From contig CADCWG010000038.1 in assembly GCA_902806335.1 (NCBI GenBank), forward strand, positions 1 to 40,787: a stretch of 40,787 nt of DNA, in the 5' to 3' direction. The notes under the pieces are model-generated. The model was not told the DNA's origin and did not search any database. It worked only from the letters and a program-made list of their open reading frames with translations. The position numbers were made by a program, and so were the translations under genes. Source of the DNA: an uncultured Thermomicrobiales bacterium. Lineage in GTDB: Bacteria > Chloroflexota > Chloroflexia > Thermomicrobiales > UBA6265. This document shows positions 33,107-40,787 of this stretch, piece after piece; positions within the stretch are counted from its first letter, which is position 1; every line of letters starts with the position of its first letter.

Positions 33107-35044
33107 ATGGCGAGCGCGTCGCGCAACGAGAACATCTGGCGCGACGCGCCGAACGCCGAGCTCTACTCGATCCGCCGCCGGAGTGGCGAGCCCGATCCCC
33201 TCGAAGAGCACGAGTTCCCCGCCTGGTCGCGCTCGCTGCGCCTTCGCCTGACGCTGCCGTTCGTCCTCCTCGTGCTCGTGGTGATGACCGCGCTCGGGGT
33301 CTACCTCACCGTCACCGCCCGGGCGCTCTACGAGGACCGACTGGCCGACCACCTGGGCGACCAGGCCCGGCTCGTCGCCCTCAGCGCCGAGCCGGTGGTT
33401 GCGGCCGGGCGGTCCGGCGACCTCGGTCCCCTCGCCGACCGCCTTGGAGCCACGATCTCCGCCCGGGTCTCGTTCGTGGCGTCCGACGGGTCCGTCCTCG
33501 GCGACTCGGCGGTTGGCGACCCGGTCCTCGAGAACCTGGCGGAACAACCCGACGTGCGGGATGCGCTGGCCAGGCGGGCGGGCGACCCCGCGCGCTGGAG
33601 TCGGATCGGGGGGGAGGACTACCTGTTCGTCGCCGTGCCGATCGGGGACGGCGTGCCGCCGCTCGCCGTCGCCCGGGTGGCGGCGTCGAGCGTGGAGATC
33701 GATCGGGGGGTCGCCCGGATCCGGCGGGGTCTGGTGCTCGTCACCGGGGCGGCGGCCGTGCTGGCGGCGCTCGTCGCGCTGATGCTGGCCGGGCGGATCG
33801 CCCGGCCGCTGGACGACCTTCGCAGACAGGTCCTCGCCGTCGCCGCGGGGAAGCTGGACGTCACCGTCCGTCCCGCGGACACGCGGGAGGTGGGCGACCT
33901 CGGCCGGGCCTTCAACGGGATGACCGACGAGCTGCGGATGCTGGTCGACGAGATCGGACGCGGTCGGCGGCGTCTGGAGGTGGTCCTCGCCGCCCTCAGC
34001 GACGGCGTCGTAATCACCGACGACGAGGGCACGGTCGTGCGGCTCAACGAGGCGGCCGCCGGCCTCCTCCGCGCCGATGTCGAGGAGGCGGTTGGCCGCC
34101 CGTTCGTGGTCGTGTCCCGCGACCACGAGCTCGCCGCGCTGCTGCGGGCGGCGCTCGCCGGCACGCCGACGCACCTGACGACGGTCGAGCACAGCCTCAG
34201 TCGGCGGACGCTCGAGGCGTCGGCGGAGACGGTCGTCGGCGCGAACGAGCGGCTGGGGCTGGTCGTGCTGCACGACGTCACCGAACTCCGCAGGTTGGAG
34301 GCGATGCGCCGGGAGTTCGTCGCCAACGTCTCCCACGAGCTGCGGACCCCGCTGGCGTCGATCAAGGCCCTGGTGGAAACCCTCGAGGCGGGAGCGATGG
34401 ACGACCCGGCCGTCGCGGGCGACTTCCTGGGCCGGATCGTTGGCGAGGTCGACCGCCTGGCGGCCCTCGTCGACGAGTCGCTCGATCTCGCGCGGCTCGA
34501 GTCGGGCCGGGTCAACCTGCGGTTGGACAATCTGGACCCGCTCGACCTCCTCCAGCGAGGCGTGGCTCGCCTCGCCCAGCAGACGGAGCGCGCCCGGCTC
34601 TCCCTGGAGATCGACGTCCCCGCCGATCTGCCGCCGGTCCGCGCCGACCCGGCGCGGGTCGAGCAGGTGCTGCTCAACCTCGTCCACAACGCGATCAAGT
34701 TCACCCCTGCCGGGGGGAGGATCGACGTCACGGCGGCGGTGGCGGGCGACTGGCTGCGGGTCGGGGTGCGCGACACGGGCGTCGGCGTGTCGCCGGAGGA
34801 GCTACCACGGCTTTTCGAGCGGTTCTACAAGGCCGACAAGGCGCGGCGTTCCGACGGCACGGGGCTCGGCCTGGCGATCGCCAAGCACATCGTCCACGCC
34901 CACGGTGGCGAGATCTGGGCCGAGAGCGAACCGGGGAACGGCGCGACCTTCGCGTTCACCCTGCCCCTGGCCCGCCCGCGCGCCGAGATCGCTCGGGGCG
35001 ACTCGCCGCGGGCGAGGGTGCCCCTGTCCGTAGGACCGACGTAA
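33107..35044 (+). CDS. Membrane sensor histidine kinase with HAMP and PAS domains
   Basis: Sensor kinase of 645 aa. The start is taken as the ATG at 33107 (weak agggac site); a TTG at 33032, overlapping the regulator, would add 25 Pro/Ala-rich residues. The order is: cytoplasmic N-terminus, TM1 (about 47-69), an extracytoplasmic sensor of about 135 residues, TM2 (about 208-228), HAMP (about 229-281), PAS (about 287-395), HisKA with His410 (FVANVSHELRTPL), and HATPase with Asn528 (NLVHNAIKF), DTGVG (556-560) and GTGLGL (584-589). This resembles PhoR/WalK kinases. A charged N-terminal extension before TM1 (about 45 residues) is longer than usual. Confidence 0.93.
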   Translation: MASASRNENIWRDAPNAELYSIRRRSGEPDPLEEHEFPAWSRSLRLRLTLPFVLLVLVVMTALGVYLTVTARALYEDRLADHLGDQARLVALSAEPVVAAGRSGDLGPLADRLGATISARVSFVASDGSVLGDSAVGDPVLENLAEQPDVRDALARRAGDPARWSRIGGEDYLFVAVPIGDGVPPLAVARVAASSVEIDRGVARIRRGLVLVTGAAAVLAALVALMLAGRIARPLDDLRRQVLAVAAGKLDVTVRPADTREVGDLGRAFNGMTDELRMLVDEIGRGRRRLEVVLAALSDGVVITDDEGTVVRLNEAAAGLLRADVEEAVGRPFVVVSRDHELAALLRAALAGTPTHLTTVEHSLSRRTLEASAETVVGANERLGLVVLHDVTELRRLEAMRREFVANVSHELRTPLASIKALVETLEAGAMDDPAVAGDFLGRIVGEVDRLAALVDESLDLARLESGRVNLRLDNLDPLDLLQRGVARLAQQTERARLSLEIDVPADLPPVRADPARVEQVLLNLVHNAIKFTPAGGRIDVTAAVAGDWLRVGVRDTGVGVSPEELPRLFERFYKADKARRSDGTGLGLAIAKHIVHAHGGEIWAESEPGNGATFAFTLPLARPRAEIARGDSPRARVPLSVGPT

Positions 35045-35506
35045 CCGTCTCACCGCTCCGCGTCATCACCCGGCTACCACCCCGGCGCGACCACCCGGTT
35101 GGCTCAGGACGATGCCACCGCCGCCGGACAGGGCCGGTGGCGCGCCGTGCTCTCGCCATGGCGCCCCCGTGCCGGACGGCTCGAGCGGCCCAACCGGCTT
35201 GGGTGCTGTCGAGGCCGCTCCGAGCGGGCCCTGCCCCGGGCGCAGATGAGGGGCGTCGACTCACAGCGGCGGATGAGGACCCACCAACTGGACACCCTCT
35301 CGAGCCCGTGGCTCGGCGGGCGAGGGGCGGGCATGCCGCGCCTAACTGTCACGCCGATACCAGTCCCGGTTCTGGTTCCGGGCGGGTCGATCCCTCGCTC
35401 CTGGACGATGGTGAGGTCGCTGGTGCGGACCGCTCGCCTGCGCTGAGGCGCACTGGTGCGGGTCGCCGGCCGGTCCGGATGCGGCGGCGGGGTCGGCGGC
35501 ACCGGG
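35045..35506. other. 462-bp spacer between convergent genes
   Basis: The kinase gene (plus) and the peptide-type permease operon (minus) end here. The only structure is a modest seven-bp hairpin (gccaccg / cggtggc, 35114-35141), possibly a weak terminator. I see no gene; in particular there are no ABC ATPase genes where they would be expected after the permeases. Confidence 0.5.
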
Positions 35507-36517
35507 TCAGCGGCGGGCGGCGCGAGGGTCGAGCGCTTCCTGCAGCCCGTCGCCGAGCACGTTGAACGCGAACACGACCAGGGTCAGCGCGATCCCGGGG
35601 AACGTGGTGTACCACCACGCGTCGCGGAAGTAGTTCCGGGAGTCGGCGAGCATCGTGCCCCACTCGGCGGTCGGCGGCTGGGCGCCGAGGCCGATGAAGC
35701 TGAGCGAACTGGTCGCGAGTACCGCGTAGCCGACGTCGAGGGTGACCTGGATGATCACCACCGAGAGGGCGTTCGGCAGCACGTGGCGCAGCAGCAGACG
35801 GGTCGGCGAGACACCGAGGCTCCGCGCGGCGGTGACGAAGTCGCGCTCCTTGACTGTGAGGACCTGGGCGCGGACCAGGCGGGCGTACCAGGGCCAGAAG
35901 ACGGTCGAGAGGGCCACCATCGTGTTGGTCAGGCTCGGTCCGAGCGTCGCCGCGATCGCCACCGCCAGCACGAAGGCGGGGAAGGCGAGGAAGAGGTCCG
36001 TCAGGCGCATCATCGCCTCGTCGACCAACCCGCCCCGGAAGCCGGCGACCGCCCCGACGGCCGTGCCGACGACGACGGCGAAGAGCAGGACCACCGCCGC
36101 GACCTGGAGCGAGGTCCGGCTGCCGACGACGACGCGGCTGAACAGGTCGCGCCCGACGTCGTCGGTGCCGAACCAGTGGGTCGCGGAGGGCGCGAGCAGC
36201 TTGCGGTCGGTGATGTCCTGCCCGTACGGGTCGTGGGGGACGACCCAGCCGCCGGCCAGGGCCAGGGCGAAGAAGAGGACGACGATCAGGAGCCCAACCA
36301 GGTTGAGCCGATTGCCGATCAACAGGGCGCGGAGGTCCCGCCGCAGGCGGCCGGACTCCGATCGTCGGCGCCCGACCGCGAGCGGCGCCCCCCCGGCGGC
36401 GCCGGAGGCTGTCGGGCTCGAACCGGCGCTGTCGGAGCGGAAGTCGCCCAGGGCGTCGGGGTTCGCTCCCAGCTCAGCGAGGGGCCCGGACGAGGGAGCA
36501 CGGGATCCCGCGCTCAC
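35507..36517 (-). CDS. Peptide/nickel-type ABC importer, permease DppC-like
   Basis: Integral membrane permease of 336 aa of the DppC/OppC family. The GTG at 36517 overlaps the stop of the preceding DppB-like gene by four bases (GTGA), indicating coupled translation. A Ser/Ala-rich, disordered N-terminal extension of about 60 residues precedes TM1. Family signs: VVPHDPYGQDITDRKLLAPS and HWFGTDDVGRDLFSRVVVGS, then the ATPase-contact loop KERDFVTAARSLGVSPTRLL and LPNALSVVI. It ends LGDGLQEALDPR, typical of the family. No ATPase gene follows. Confidence 0.92.
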   Translation of the reverse strand: MSAGSRAPSSGPLAELGANPDALGDFRSDSAGSSPTASGAAGGAPLAVGRRRSESGRLRRDLRALLIGNRLNLVGLLIVVLFFALALAGGWVVPHDPYGQDITDRKLLAPSATHWFGTDDVGRDLFSRVVVGSRTSLQVAAVVLLFAVVVGTAVGAVAGFRGGLVDEAMMRLTDLFLAFPAFVLAVAIAATLGPSLTNTMVALSTVFWPWYARLVRAQVLTVKERDFVTAARSLGVSPTRLLLRHVLPNALSVVIIQVTLDVGYAVLATSSLSFIGLGAQPPTAEWGTMLADSRNYFRDAWWYTTFPGIALTLVVFAFNVLGDGLQEALDPRAARR

Positions 36518-37524
36518 GCGTAGGAGATCCGGGGATCGAGGAAGAGGTAGAGCACGTCCACCACGAGGTTGATCAGCACGAAGGCGATCGCGACCACGAG
36601 CGTCGTCGCCATGATCCCGTTGTAGTCGCCGCTCTCGATCGCCTCGACGGCGTAGCGGCCGACGCCCGGCCACGAGAAGACGATCTCGACCAGGAAGGCC
36701 CCCGAGAGGAGCAGCCCGACCTGGAGCCCGAGCGAGGTCACCGTGGGGAGCAGCGCGTTCTTGAGCGCGTGGCGCACGACCACGCGGCGGTGTTCGAGCC
36801 CCTTCGCCCGGGCGGTGCGGATGTAGTCCTGGCCGAGCACCTCGAGCATCCCACCACGGACCATCCGGGTCACCACCGCGAGGGACCCGTAGGCCAGCAC
36901 CGCCGTCGGTAACGCGAGGTGGCGCAGCGCGGTGAGGAACGTGTCCCATTGGCCGGCGAGCAGCGCGTCGACCGTGTAGAGCGAGGTGACGGAGGGGGGC
37001 GGCGCCACGCCGTCCGGCAGGCGCCGCCCGTCGGGGAACCAGCCGAGGCGAAAGAAGAAGAAGAACTGGGCCATGATCGCGAGCCAGAAGACCGGCAGCG
37101 CGAGCCCCAGGATCGAGACGGCCCGCGACGCGTGGTCGACCCAACTCCCGCGGCGGACCGCCGAGACCACCCCGAGGGGCACACCGGCCAGCGCGGCGAG
37201 CAGAAAGCTGTAGAGCGTCAGCTCGGCGGTGGCAGGAAGGGTCCGGCTGAGGTCGTCCCGGACGGGGCGCCGCGTGCGCGTCGAGTCGCCGAAGTCGAGC
37301 CGGGTCACGCCCACGAGGTAGTCGAGGTACTGGCGGGGGAGTGGATCGTTGAGGCCGAGGTCGTCGCGTAGCCGCTCGACGGCGGCGCGGCTGGCGCGGG
37401 GGCCGAGCATCAGCCGCGCCGGGTCCTTGGGCACGACGTGCGAGATCACGAAGGTGACGATCGACAGGCCGACCAGCACCGGCACCAGGAAGAGCAGGCG
37501 CCGCAGCACCAGCCGGACGACCAC
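36514..37524 (-). CDS. Peptide/nickel-type ABC importer, permease DppB-like
   Basis: Integral membrane permease of 336 aa of the DppB/OppB family. The GTG at 37524 is chosen because gagggg lies six bases before it; the GTG at 37530, two codons earlier, touches that site. Family signs: FVISHVVPKDPARLMLG, LGLNDPLPRQYLDYL and FGDSTRTRRPV near the N-terminus, and the ATPase-contact loop GQDYIRTARAKGLEHRRVV followed by HALKNALLP. It follows the binding-protein gene by 52 bp and precedes the DppC-like gene with a four-base overlap. Confidence 0.92.
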   Translation of the reverse strand: MVVRLVLRRLLFLVPVLVGLSIVTFVISHVVPKDPARLMLGPRASRAAVERLRDDLGLNDPLPRQYLDYLVGVTRLDFGDSTRTRRPVRDDLSRTLPATAELTLYSFLLAALAGVPLGVVSAVRRGSWVDHASRAVSILGLALPVFWLAIMAQFFFFFRLGWFPDGRRLPDGVAPPPSVTSLYTVDALLAGQWDTFLTALRHLALPTAVLAYGSLAVVTRMVRGGMLEVLGQDYIRTARAKGLEHRRVVVRHALKNALLPTVTSLGLQVGLLLSGAFLVEIVFSWPGVGRYAVEAIESGDYNGIMATTLVVAIAFVLINLVVDVLYLFLDPRISYA

Positions 37525-37576
37525 GGCCACCCCCTCGCGTGCGTGTTCTCCCCCGCCGAGTGGGGACGTCCGATCC

Positions 37577-39286
37577 CTACGTCGCGGCCCGCGACATCGC
37601 GTAGAACGGGTAGGCCTCCAGGTAGAGCGGGTTGGCGACGAAGCCGTCGATGTCGTTCTTGAGGATCGTGTAGAGCTGCGTCTCGCCGACGTAGATGCAG
37701 GGCGGGTCCTGTTCAGTCAGGATCGCCTGCGCCTCCGTCATCAGCGCCCGGAGTTGGGCCTCGTCGGTGTACTGGGCCGCCTCGGCCATCAACTCCTCGA
37801 AGCGGGGGTTGACCCAGTACCCGCCGTTGCTGCCCCCGCTGCCGATGCTCTCTTCCAGGAAGTTGGGCGCCAGCTGGTTCCAGGGGTCGTTGTAGTCCGG
37901 CCACCACTCCCAGCCGCCGATGAAGTGGGGCCGCTCCTCGGCCGGCACGTCGCCGAAGACCAGCGTCTCGAGGGAACCGCCGTCGACCTCCTCCAGCTCC
38001 AACTCGAAGCCCATCTCGGCGACGTTGGCCTGGAAGAGCTGGGCGACGGCCCGATCGGTCTCGCTGCCGGACGCGTAGAGGTACTGGAAGCGATCCCCCT
38101 CCTGGAAGCCACCCTCGAGGATCCGCTGCTTGGCCGCGACGAGGTCGGTCTGGTAGAGGAAGACATCCGGGTCGCTGCCGCGGACCGAGCTGGCGATCGG
38201 GCCCGAGCGCTTCATCAGACCCTGGAACACCCCGTCGATGACCTCGCCGTACGGGAAGGCGAGCGAGAACCCCTGGCGGACCCCCGGCGTGAGCAGCCGC
38301 GGCGCGTTCATGATCACCCAGTCGCAGCGGGTGGTGCCGTAGACCTCGACCTTGACCACGGGGTTCCCCTGGAGGGCGGCGACGTCCTCGGGGGTCAGTG
38401 TGTAGGTCGTGGCGTCGGCCTCGCCCCGCTCCAGCAGCTGGCGCCGGGTGGCGTTCTCGGGCACCACCCGCAGGACGACGCGGTCGAAGTGGTTGCCCTC
38501 CCAGCCGCGGTGATACTCCTCGAATCGCTCCAGCACGATCTGCTCGCTCAGGGAGTTCTCGACCAGCCGATACGGGCCGGTGCCGACGGCATCGGCGACG
38601 AAGAACTCGTGGGCGTAGGGGTCCTCGTCCGTGCTGTTCTCGGCGACGGCGGTCGGGCTGACCACGTAGGGACCGTAGGACGATGCCATCGCCGCCAGAA
38701 AGAGCGGCTGCGGGCCCCCGAGGTCGAAGCGGACCGTCTGGGGATCGACGGCGACGATCTGGTCCGGGCTCTCGACGAAGCGGCTGATCACGTTGACCGG
38801 TCCGCCCTCGAAGAGCAGGAACCGGCCGAACGAGTCCTTGACGGCCTGGGCGTCGCACGGGGTGCCGTCGTGGAAGGTGATCCCCGGGGCGAGGCGGAAG
38901 GTGTAGCTCGTGCCGTCCGCGGAGGCTTCCCAGGAGTCGGCGAGCATCGGCGCGAACTCGTCGATGCTCGCGCCCTTGTACTGGAGCAGCATCTCGTAGA
39001 GGCCGAGGATCGTCATCTGGCTGACGGTGCCATAGGAGTTGTGGGGGTCGATGTCCTCGCTGGCGCTCTCGATCAGGACGGTCAGCGTGCCGCTCGTGCC
39101 GCCCTGGTTCAGCGTCCGAACGGGCATCGGGCGGGATGCCTGGGTCTCCGCCGGGGTGGCCGCGACCAGGGCGGTCAGGACCGGGGTCGCGAGCCCGAGG
39201 CGCAGCCCAGCGTCGAGCGCCTGGCGCCGGCTCAGCCGCCCGGTCAGCGCGGCACGAACGAGTCGCTCGGCACGTGGGTCTGGCAT
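37577..39286 (-). CDS. Peptide/nickel-type ABC importer, substrate-binding protein (family 5)
   Basis: Secreted or lipid-side binding protein of 569 aa, the usual length for DppA/OppA-type proteins, which bind peptides, nickel chelates or oligosaccharides. The ATG at 39286 follows a ggggggat ribosome site. The leader (LSRRQALDAGLRLGLATPVL) has an Arg pair before a hydrophobic run, consistent with twin-arginine export. Family features include LADSWEASADGTSYTFRLAP, GITFHDGTPCDAQAVKDSF, VGTGPYRL, and a C-terminal PCIYVGETQLYTILKNDIDG. It heads an operon with two permeases. The ligand is unknown. Confidence 0.92.
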   Translation of the reverse strand: MPDPRAERLVRAALTGRLSRRQALDAGLRLGLATPVLTALVAATPAETQASRPMPVRTLNQGGTSGTLTVLIESASEDIDPHNSYGTVSQMTILGLYEMLLQYKGASIDEFAPMLADSWEASADGTSYTFRLAPGITFHDGTPCDAQAVKDSFGRFLLFEGGPVNVISRFVESPDQIVAVDPQTVRFDLGGPQPLFLAAMASSYGPYVVSPTAVAENSTDEDPYAHEFFVADAVGTGPYRLVENSLSEQIVLERFEEYHRGWEGNHFDRVVLRVVPENATRRQLLERGEADATTYTLTPEDVAALQGNPVVKVEVYGTTRCDWVIMNAPRLLTPGVRQGFSLAFPYGEVIDGVFQGLMKRSGPIASSVRGSDPDVFLYQTDLVAAKQRILEGGFQEGDRFQYLYASGSETDRAVAQLFQANVAEMGFELELEEVDGGSLETLVFGDVPAEERPHFIGGWEWWPDYNDPWNQLAPNFLEESIGSGGSNGGYWVNPRFEELMAEAAQYTDEAQLRALMTEAQAILTEQDPPCIYVGETQLYTILKNDIDGFVANPLYLEAYPFYAMSRAAT

Positions 39287-39392
39287 CGGTTATCCCCCCG
39301 GTGTGATCGGCCGGTCGCGCTCGGTGCGCGACGCCCCTCGGCCAGCCCGTCGCTCGGCGTCCCCGAAGCCAGGACGGCGCCGGAGGCGCGGC

Positions 39393-39421
39393 ACTATAGG
39401 GACGCCGCCGCGCCGGCGCAA
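39393..39421 (-). promoter_or_regulatory. Promoter of the peptide-type ABC importer operon
   Basis: On the minus strand TATAGT (39393-39398) matches five of six -10 positions. TTGCGC (39416-39421), a weak -35 match, is 17 bases upstream of it. Transcription would start about 100 bp before the binding-protein gene. Confidence 0.45.
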
Positions 39422-39564
39422 CCGCGACGACTACCCGGGAAGCCCCGCCCCGCCGCGGCGGATAGGCCGGGAGTCGCGCGCGTTTCCGGAGACCATCGGT
39501 GCTCACACCGATCCTTCGATCCGGTCCGGTGATCCGTGTCTGGGGAAGGGCGACCCGGTGGCGG

Positions 39565-39906
39565 CTAGCCTGGCCCGGCGGTCGGGGCGCCCGGTTGGGC
39601 GATCGGCGCCGGCGCGACCACGGGATTGGCCGTGGCCGGGTTGTCCTCGGTGCTCTTCTCCGGGGTCGCCTTCTTCGCCGCCGCGGCACGGGTCGGGCCG
39701 GCCTTCGCCGGCGCCTTCTTGGCGGGCGCCTTCTTCGCCGGTGCCTTCTTGGCCGCCGGCCGCTTGGCCGCCTTCTTCGCCGGTGCGGCGTTCACGATCG
39801 GCTCGGATCCCGCAGCCGCGTCGGCGGCGGCGACCCGCTCGTCGACGGCGCGCTGGAGGTCGTCCTTGTCGGGCACGGACTGCCGGCCCTGCTCATCGCT
39901 GGTCAT
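39565..39906 (-). CDS. Small disordered protein with histone-H1-like Lys/Ala/Pro region
   Basis: Protein of 113 aa that appears wholly disordered apart from a short N-terminal helix (DKDDLQRAVDERVAAADAAA). The centre (about 42-80) is AKKxxAKKAPAKK-type repeat, strongly basic, like the tails of histone H1 and mycobacterial HupB, which bind DNA. The N- and C-terminal parts (GSEPIVNA; TPEKSTEDNPATANPVVAPAPIAQPG) are shared with the upstream paralog at 39903-40265, which lacks the basic insert. The ATG overlaps that gene's stop codon by four bases (ATGA), so they are co-translated. A DNA- or polyanion-binding role is inference. Confidence 0.8.
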   Translation of the reverse strand: MTSDEQGRQSVPDKDDLQRAVDERVAAADAAAGSEPIVNAAPAKKAAKRPAAKKAPAKKAPAKKAPAKAGPTRAAAAKKATPEKSTEDNPATANPVVAPAPIAQPGAPTAGPG

Positions 39907-40265
39907 TCGTCCCCCTCATCGGTCACTCGGGGCGTGTTCGGTCGCGTGGGATCGTGGCTGGGCGGACCCGGTTGCGGCGCCGGCGCGCCGGCGGCGTCCC
40001 CCGGCTCCGCGATCGGCGCGGGTGCGACCACGGGATTGGCCGTGACGGGGCTGTCCGCGGTGCTCTTCTCCGGCGTCACCCGCTCGGTCGGGGACGTCGT
40101 GGCCCCCGTGCCCGCCGTCTGCTCCTGCTTCGGGGCATTGACGACCGGCTCGCTGCCGGCCGCCGCCTCGACCGCGGCGACGCGCTCCTCGACGGCGCGC
40201 TGGAGATCGTCCTTGTCGGCCACGCCTCCGCTGTCCGCGTCGCTTCCTCGGTCGTCGCTGGTCAT
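39903..40265 (-). CDS. Small disordered acidic protein, paralog of the downstream gene
   Basis: Protein of 120 aa. It opens with MTSDDRG and a short helix (DKDDLQRAVEERVAAVEAAA), then GSEPVVNA, a polar linker, and TPEKSTADSPVTANPVVAPA with PIAEPG, followed by a Pro-rich acidic tail. The first and last blocks match the downstream protein nearly residue for residue, and their DNA is also very similar, so the pair looks like a fairly recent tandem duplication. The linker differs: here it is short and not basic. The ATG has a gaggacgg site and lies 46 bp after the maltokinase stop. Function unknown. Confidence 0.78.
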   Translation of the reverse strand: MTSDDRGSDADSGGVADKDDLQRAVEERVAAVEAAAGSEPVVNAPKQEQTAGTGATTSPTERVTPEKSTADSPVTANPVVAPAPIAEPGDAAGAPAPQPGPPSHDPTRPNTPRVTDEGDE

Positions 40266-40311
40266 CGTCTCGCCGTCCTCAGGGGTGCTCGGGATCCGTG
40301 CGTCGGCCGCA

Positions 40312-40787
40312 TCAATCGCGGCCGGTCAGCCGGGAGAGCGAGTTCAGCGGGATCATCAGCCAGTGCGGACGGTTGCGTGCCTCGTAGACGCACTCGTAAA
40401 CCGCCTTGTCCGCCTCGAACGCCCGAAGGAGTGGTGAGTCCCCGCACGGGTCCATGCCGCTGGCCTCGGAGTAGCCGGCGCAGAAGGCGTTGCGGTTCCG
40501 GGCCGCCCACTCCTGCGCCCGGTAGGCGCGCTGCGGGTCGTCGGGCTGCTCGACCAGCATGTGGCGGGCGGCGTAGTCGAAGCTGCGCAGCATGCCGGCG
40601 ACGTCGCGGTACGGGCTGTCGAGCTCCCGGCGCGCGGCCAGCGGCCGCGCCGGCTCGCCCTCGAAGTCCAGCACGATCCAGCCGGTGGCGGTGCGCAGCA
40701 CCTGCCCCAGGTGGAGGTCGCCGTGCACGCGCTGGCGGACGACGAGCTCGGTGTTGTCGGCCACGGCGGCGTAGATCGCGCGCAGCC
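40312..40787 (-). CDS. mak: Maltokinase, C-terminal part (cut by window end)
   Basis: The last 158 residues of a maltokinase, which phosphorylates maltose to maltose 1-phosphate for the GlgE alpha-glucan pathway. The gene runs off the window at 40787. The aminoglycoside-phosphotransferase-type core is visible: the catalytic loop [12 protein letters not shown] with its Asp, then the metal-binding [13 protein letters not shown]. The family-specific C-terminus follows with [34 protein letters not shown] and [11 protein letters not shown]. It may be a free kinase or the end of a trehalose synthase-maltokinase fusion; the missing part decides. The two disordered-protein genes follow in the same direction, 46 bp away. 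Confidence 0.88.
   Translation of the reverse strand, partial: LRAIYAAVADNTELVVRQRVHGDLHLGQVLRTATGWIVLDFEGEPARPLAARRELDSPYRDVAGMLRSFDYAARHMLVEQPDDPQRAYRAQEWAARNRNAFCAGYSEASGMDPCGDSPLLRAFEADKAVYECVYEARNRPHWLMIPLNSLSRLTGRD

Noticed and set aside
32819-34687. 622-aa minus-strand frame opposite the histidine kinase
   Set aside because: Antisense shadow; the kinase has all catalytic boxes in the other strand.
35507-37144. Extended 545-aa version of the DppC-like permease
   Set aside because: The first 209 residues are a frame-shifted shadow of the DppB-like gene; the four-base GTGA overlap at 36514-36517 marks the true start.
37349-39532. 727-aa plus-strand frame opposite the peptide-binding protein
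   Set aside because: Antisense shadow with Asp/Val/Leu bias and no domain; the minus-strand gene has a strong ribosome site and family motifs.

Overview
The window is very GC-rich, densely coded bacterial DNA with about 26 confident protein genes and a few weaker ones. I see no rRNA, tRNA, CRISPR array or intact insertion sequence. Several traits point to a Thermomicrobia-like Chloroflexota genome, with a high-GC actinobacterium as the main alternative: two giant ATPase-TPR-LuxR regulators, substrate-binding proteins with twin-arginine-type leaders, a sortase-type surface protein, a maltokinase, and a mycothiol-dehydrogenase-like alcohol dehydrogenase. This placement is inference from gene content only.

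Layout. 1-1708: a palindrome-rich, MITE-like repeat, then a zinc alcohol dehydrogenase and a strong hairpin terminator. 1709-11320 (minus strand): a large cell-wall-anchored protein with six prealbumin-like (SpaA/Cna-B) modules, preceded by two tandem LuxR-type ATPase/TPR regulators. 11638-12354: a small metallophosphoesterase. 12544-17580: a CUT2 (ribose-type) sugar ABC importer operon of binding protein, double ATPase and two different permeases, with a strong promoter and a stable hairpin after the binding-protein gene. 17654-20711 (minus): a DUF4037-type nucleotidyltransferase, an OsmC-type peroxidase and an aldehyde dehydrogenase resembling 2-oxoglutarate semialdehyde dehydrogenase. 21209-26543: GrpB-family protein, M17 leucyl aminopeptidase, a one-domain fasciclin protein and a GT-C membrane glycosyltransferase, with hairpins between the convergent pairs. 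27068-30622: a hypothetical protein, a Nif3-family protein, a YbjQ-family protein and a membrane-anchored Thr/Pro-rich protein. 31039-35044: a membrane-anchored metallophosphoesterase diverging from an OmpR/PhoB response regulator and its PAS-containing histidine kinase. 35507-39286 (minus): a peptide/nickel-type ABC importer with binding protein and two permeases but no ATPase genes. 39565-40787 (minus): the end of a maltokinase gene followed by two small paralogous disordered proteins, one with a histone-H1-like Lys/Ala/Pro tail.

The two most unusual items are (i) the surface protein, in which each of six modules keeps a Lys/Glu/Asn set typical of intramolecular isopeptide bonds plus four conserved cysteines, next to two giant LuxR regulators and with a tandem NarL-like heptamer pair in its upstream region; and (ii) the duplicated disordered proteins translationally coupled behind maltokinase. 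Everything else is mostly ordinary metabolism, transport and signalling.
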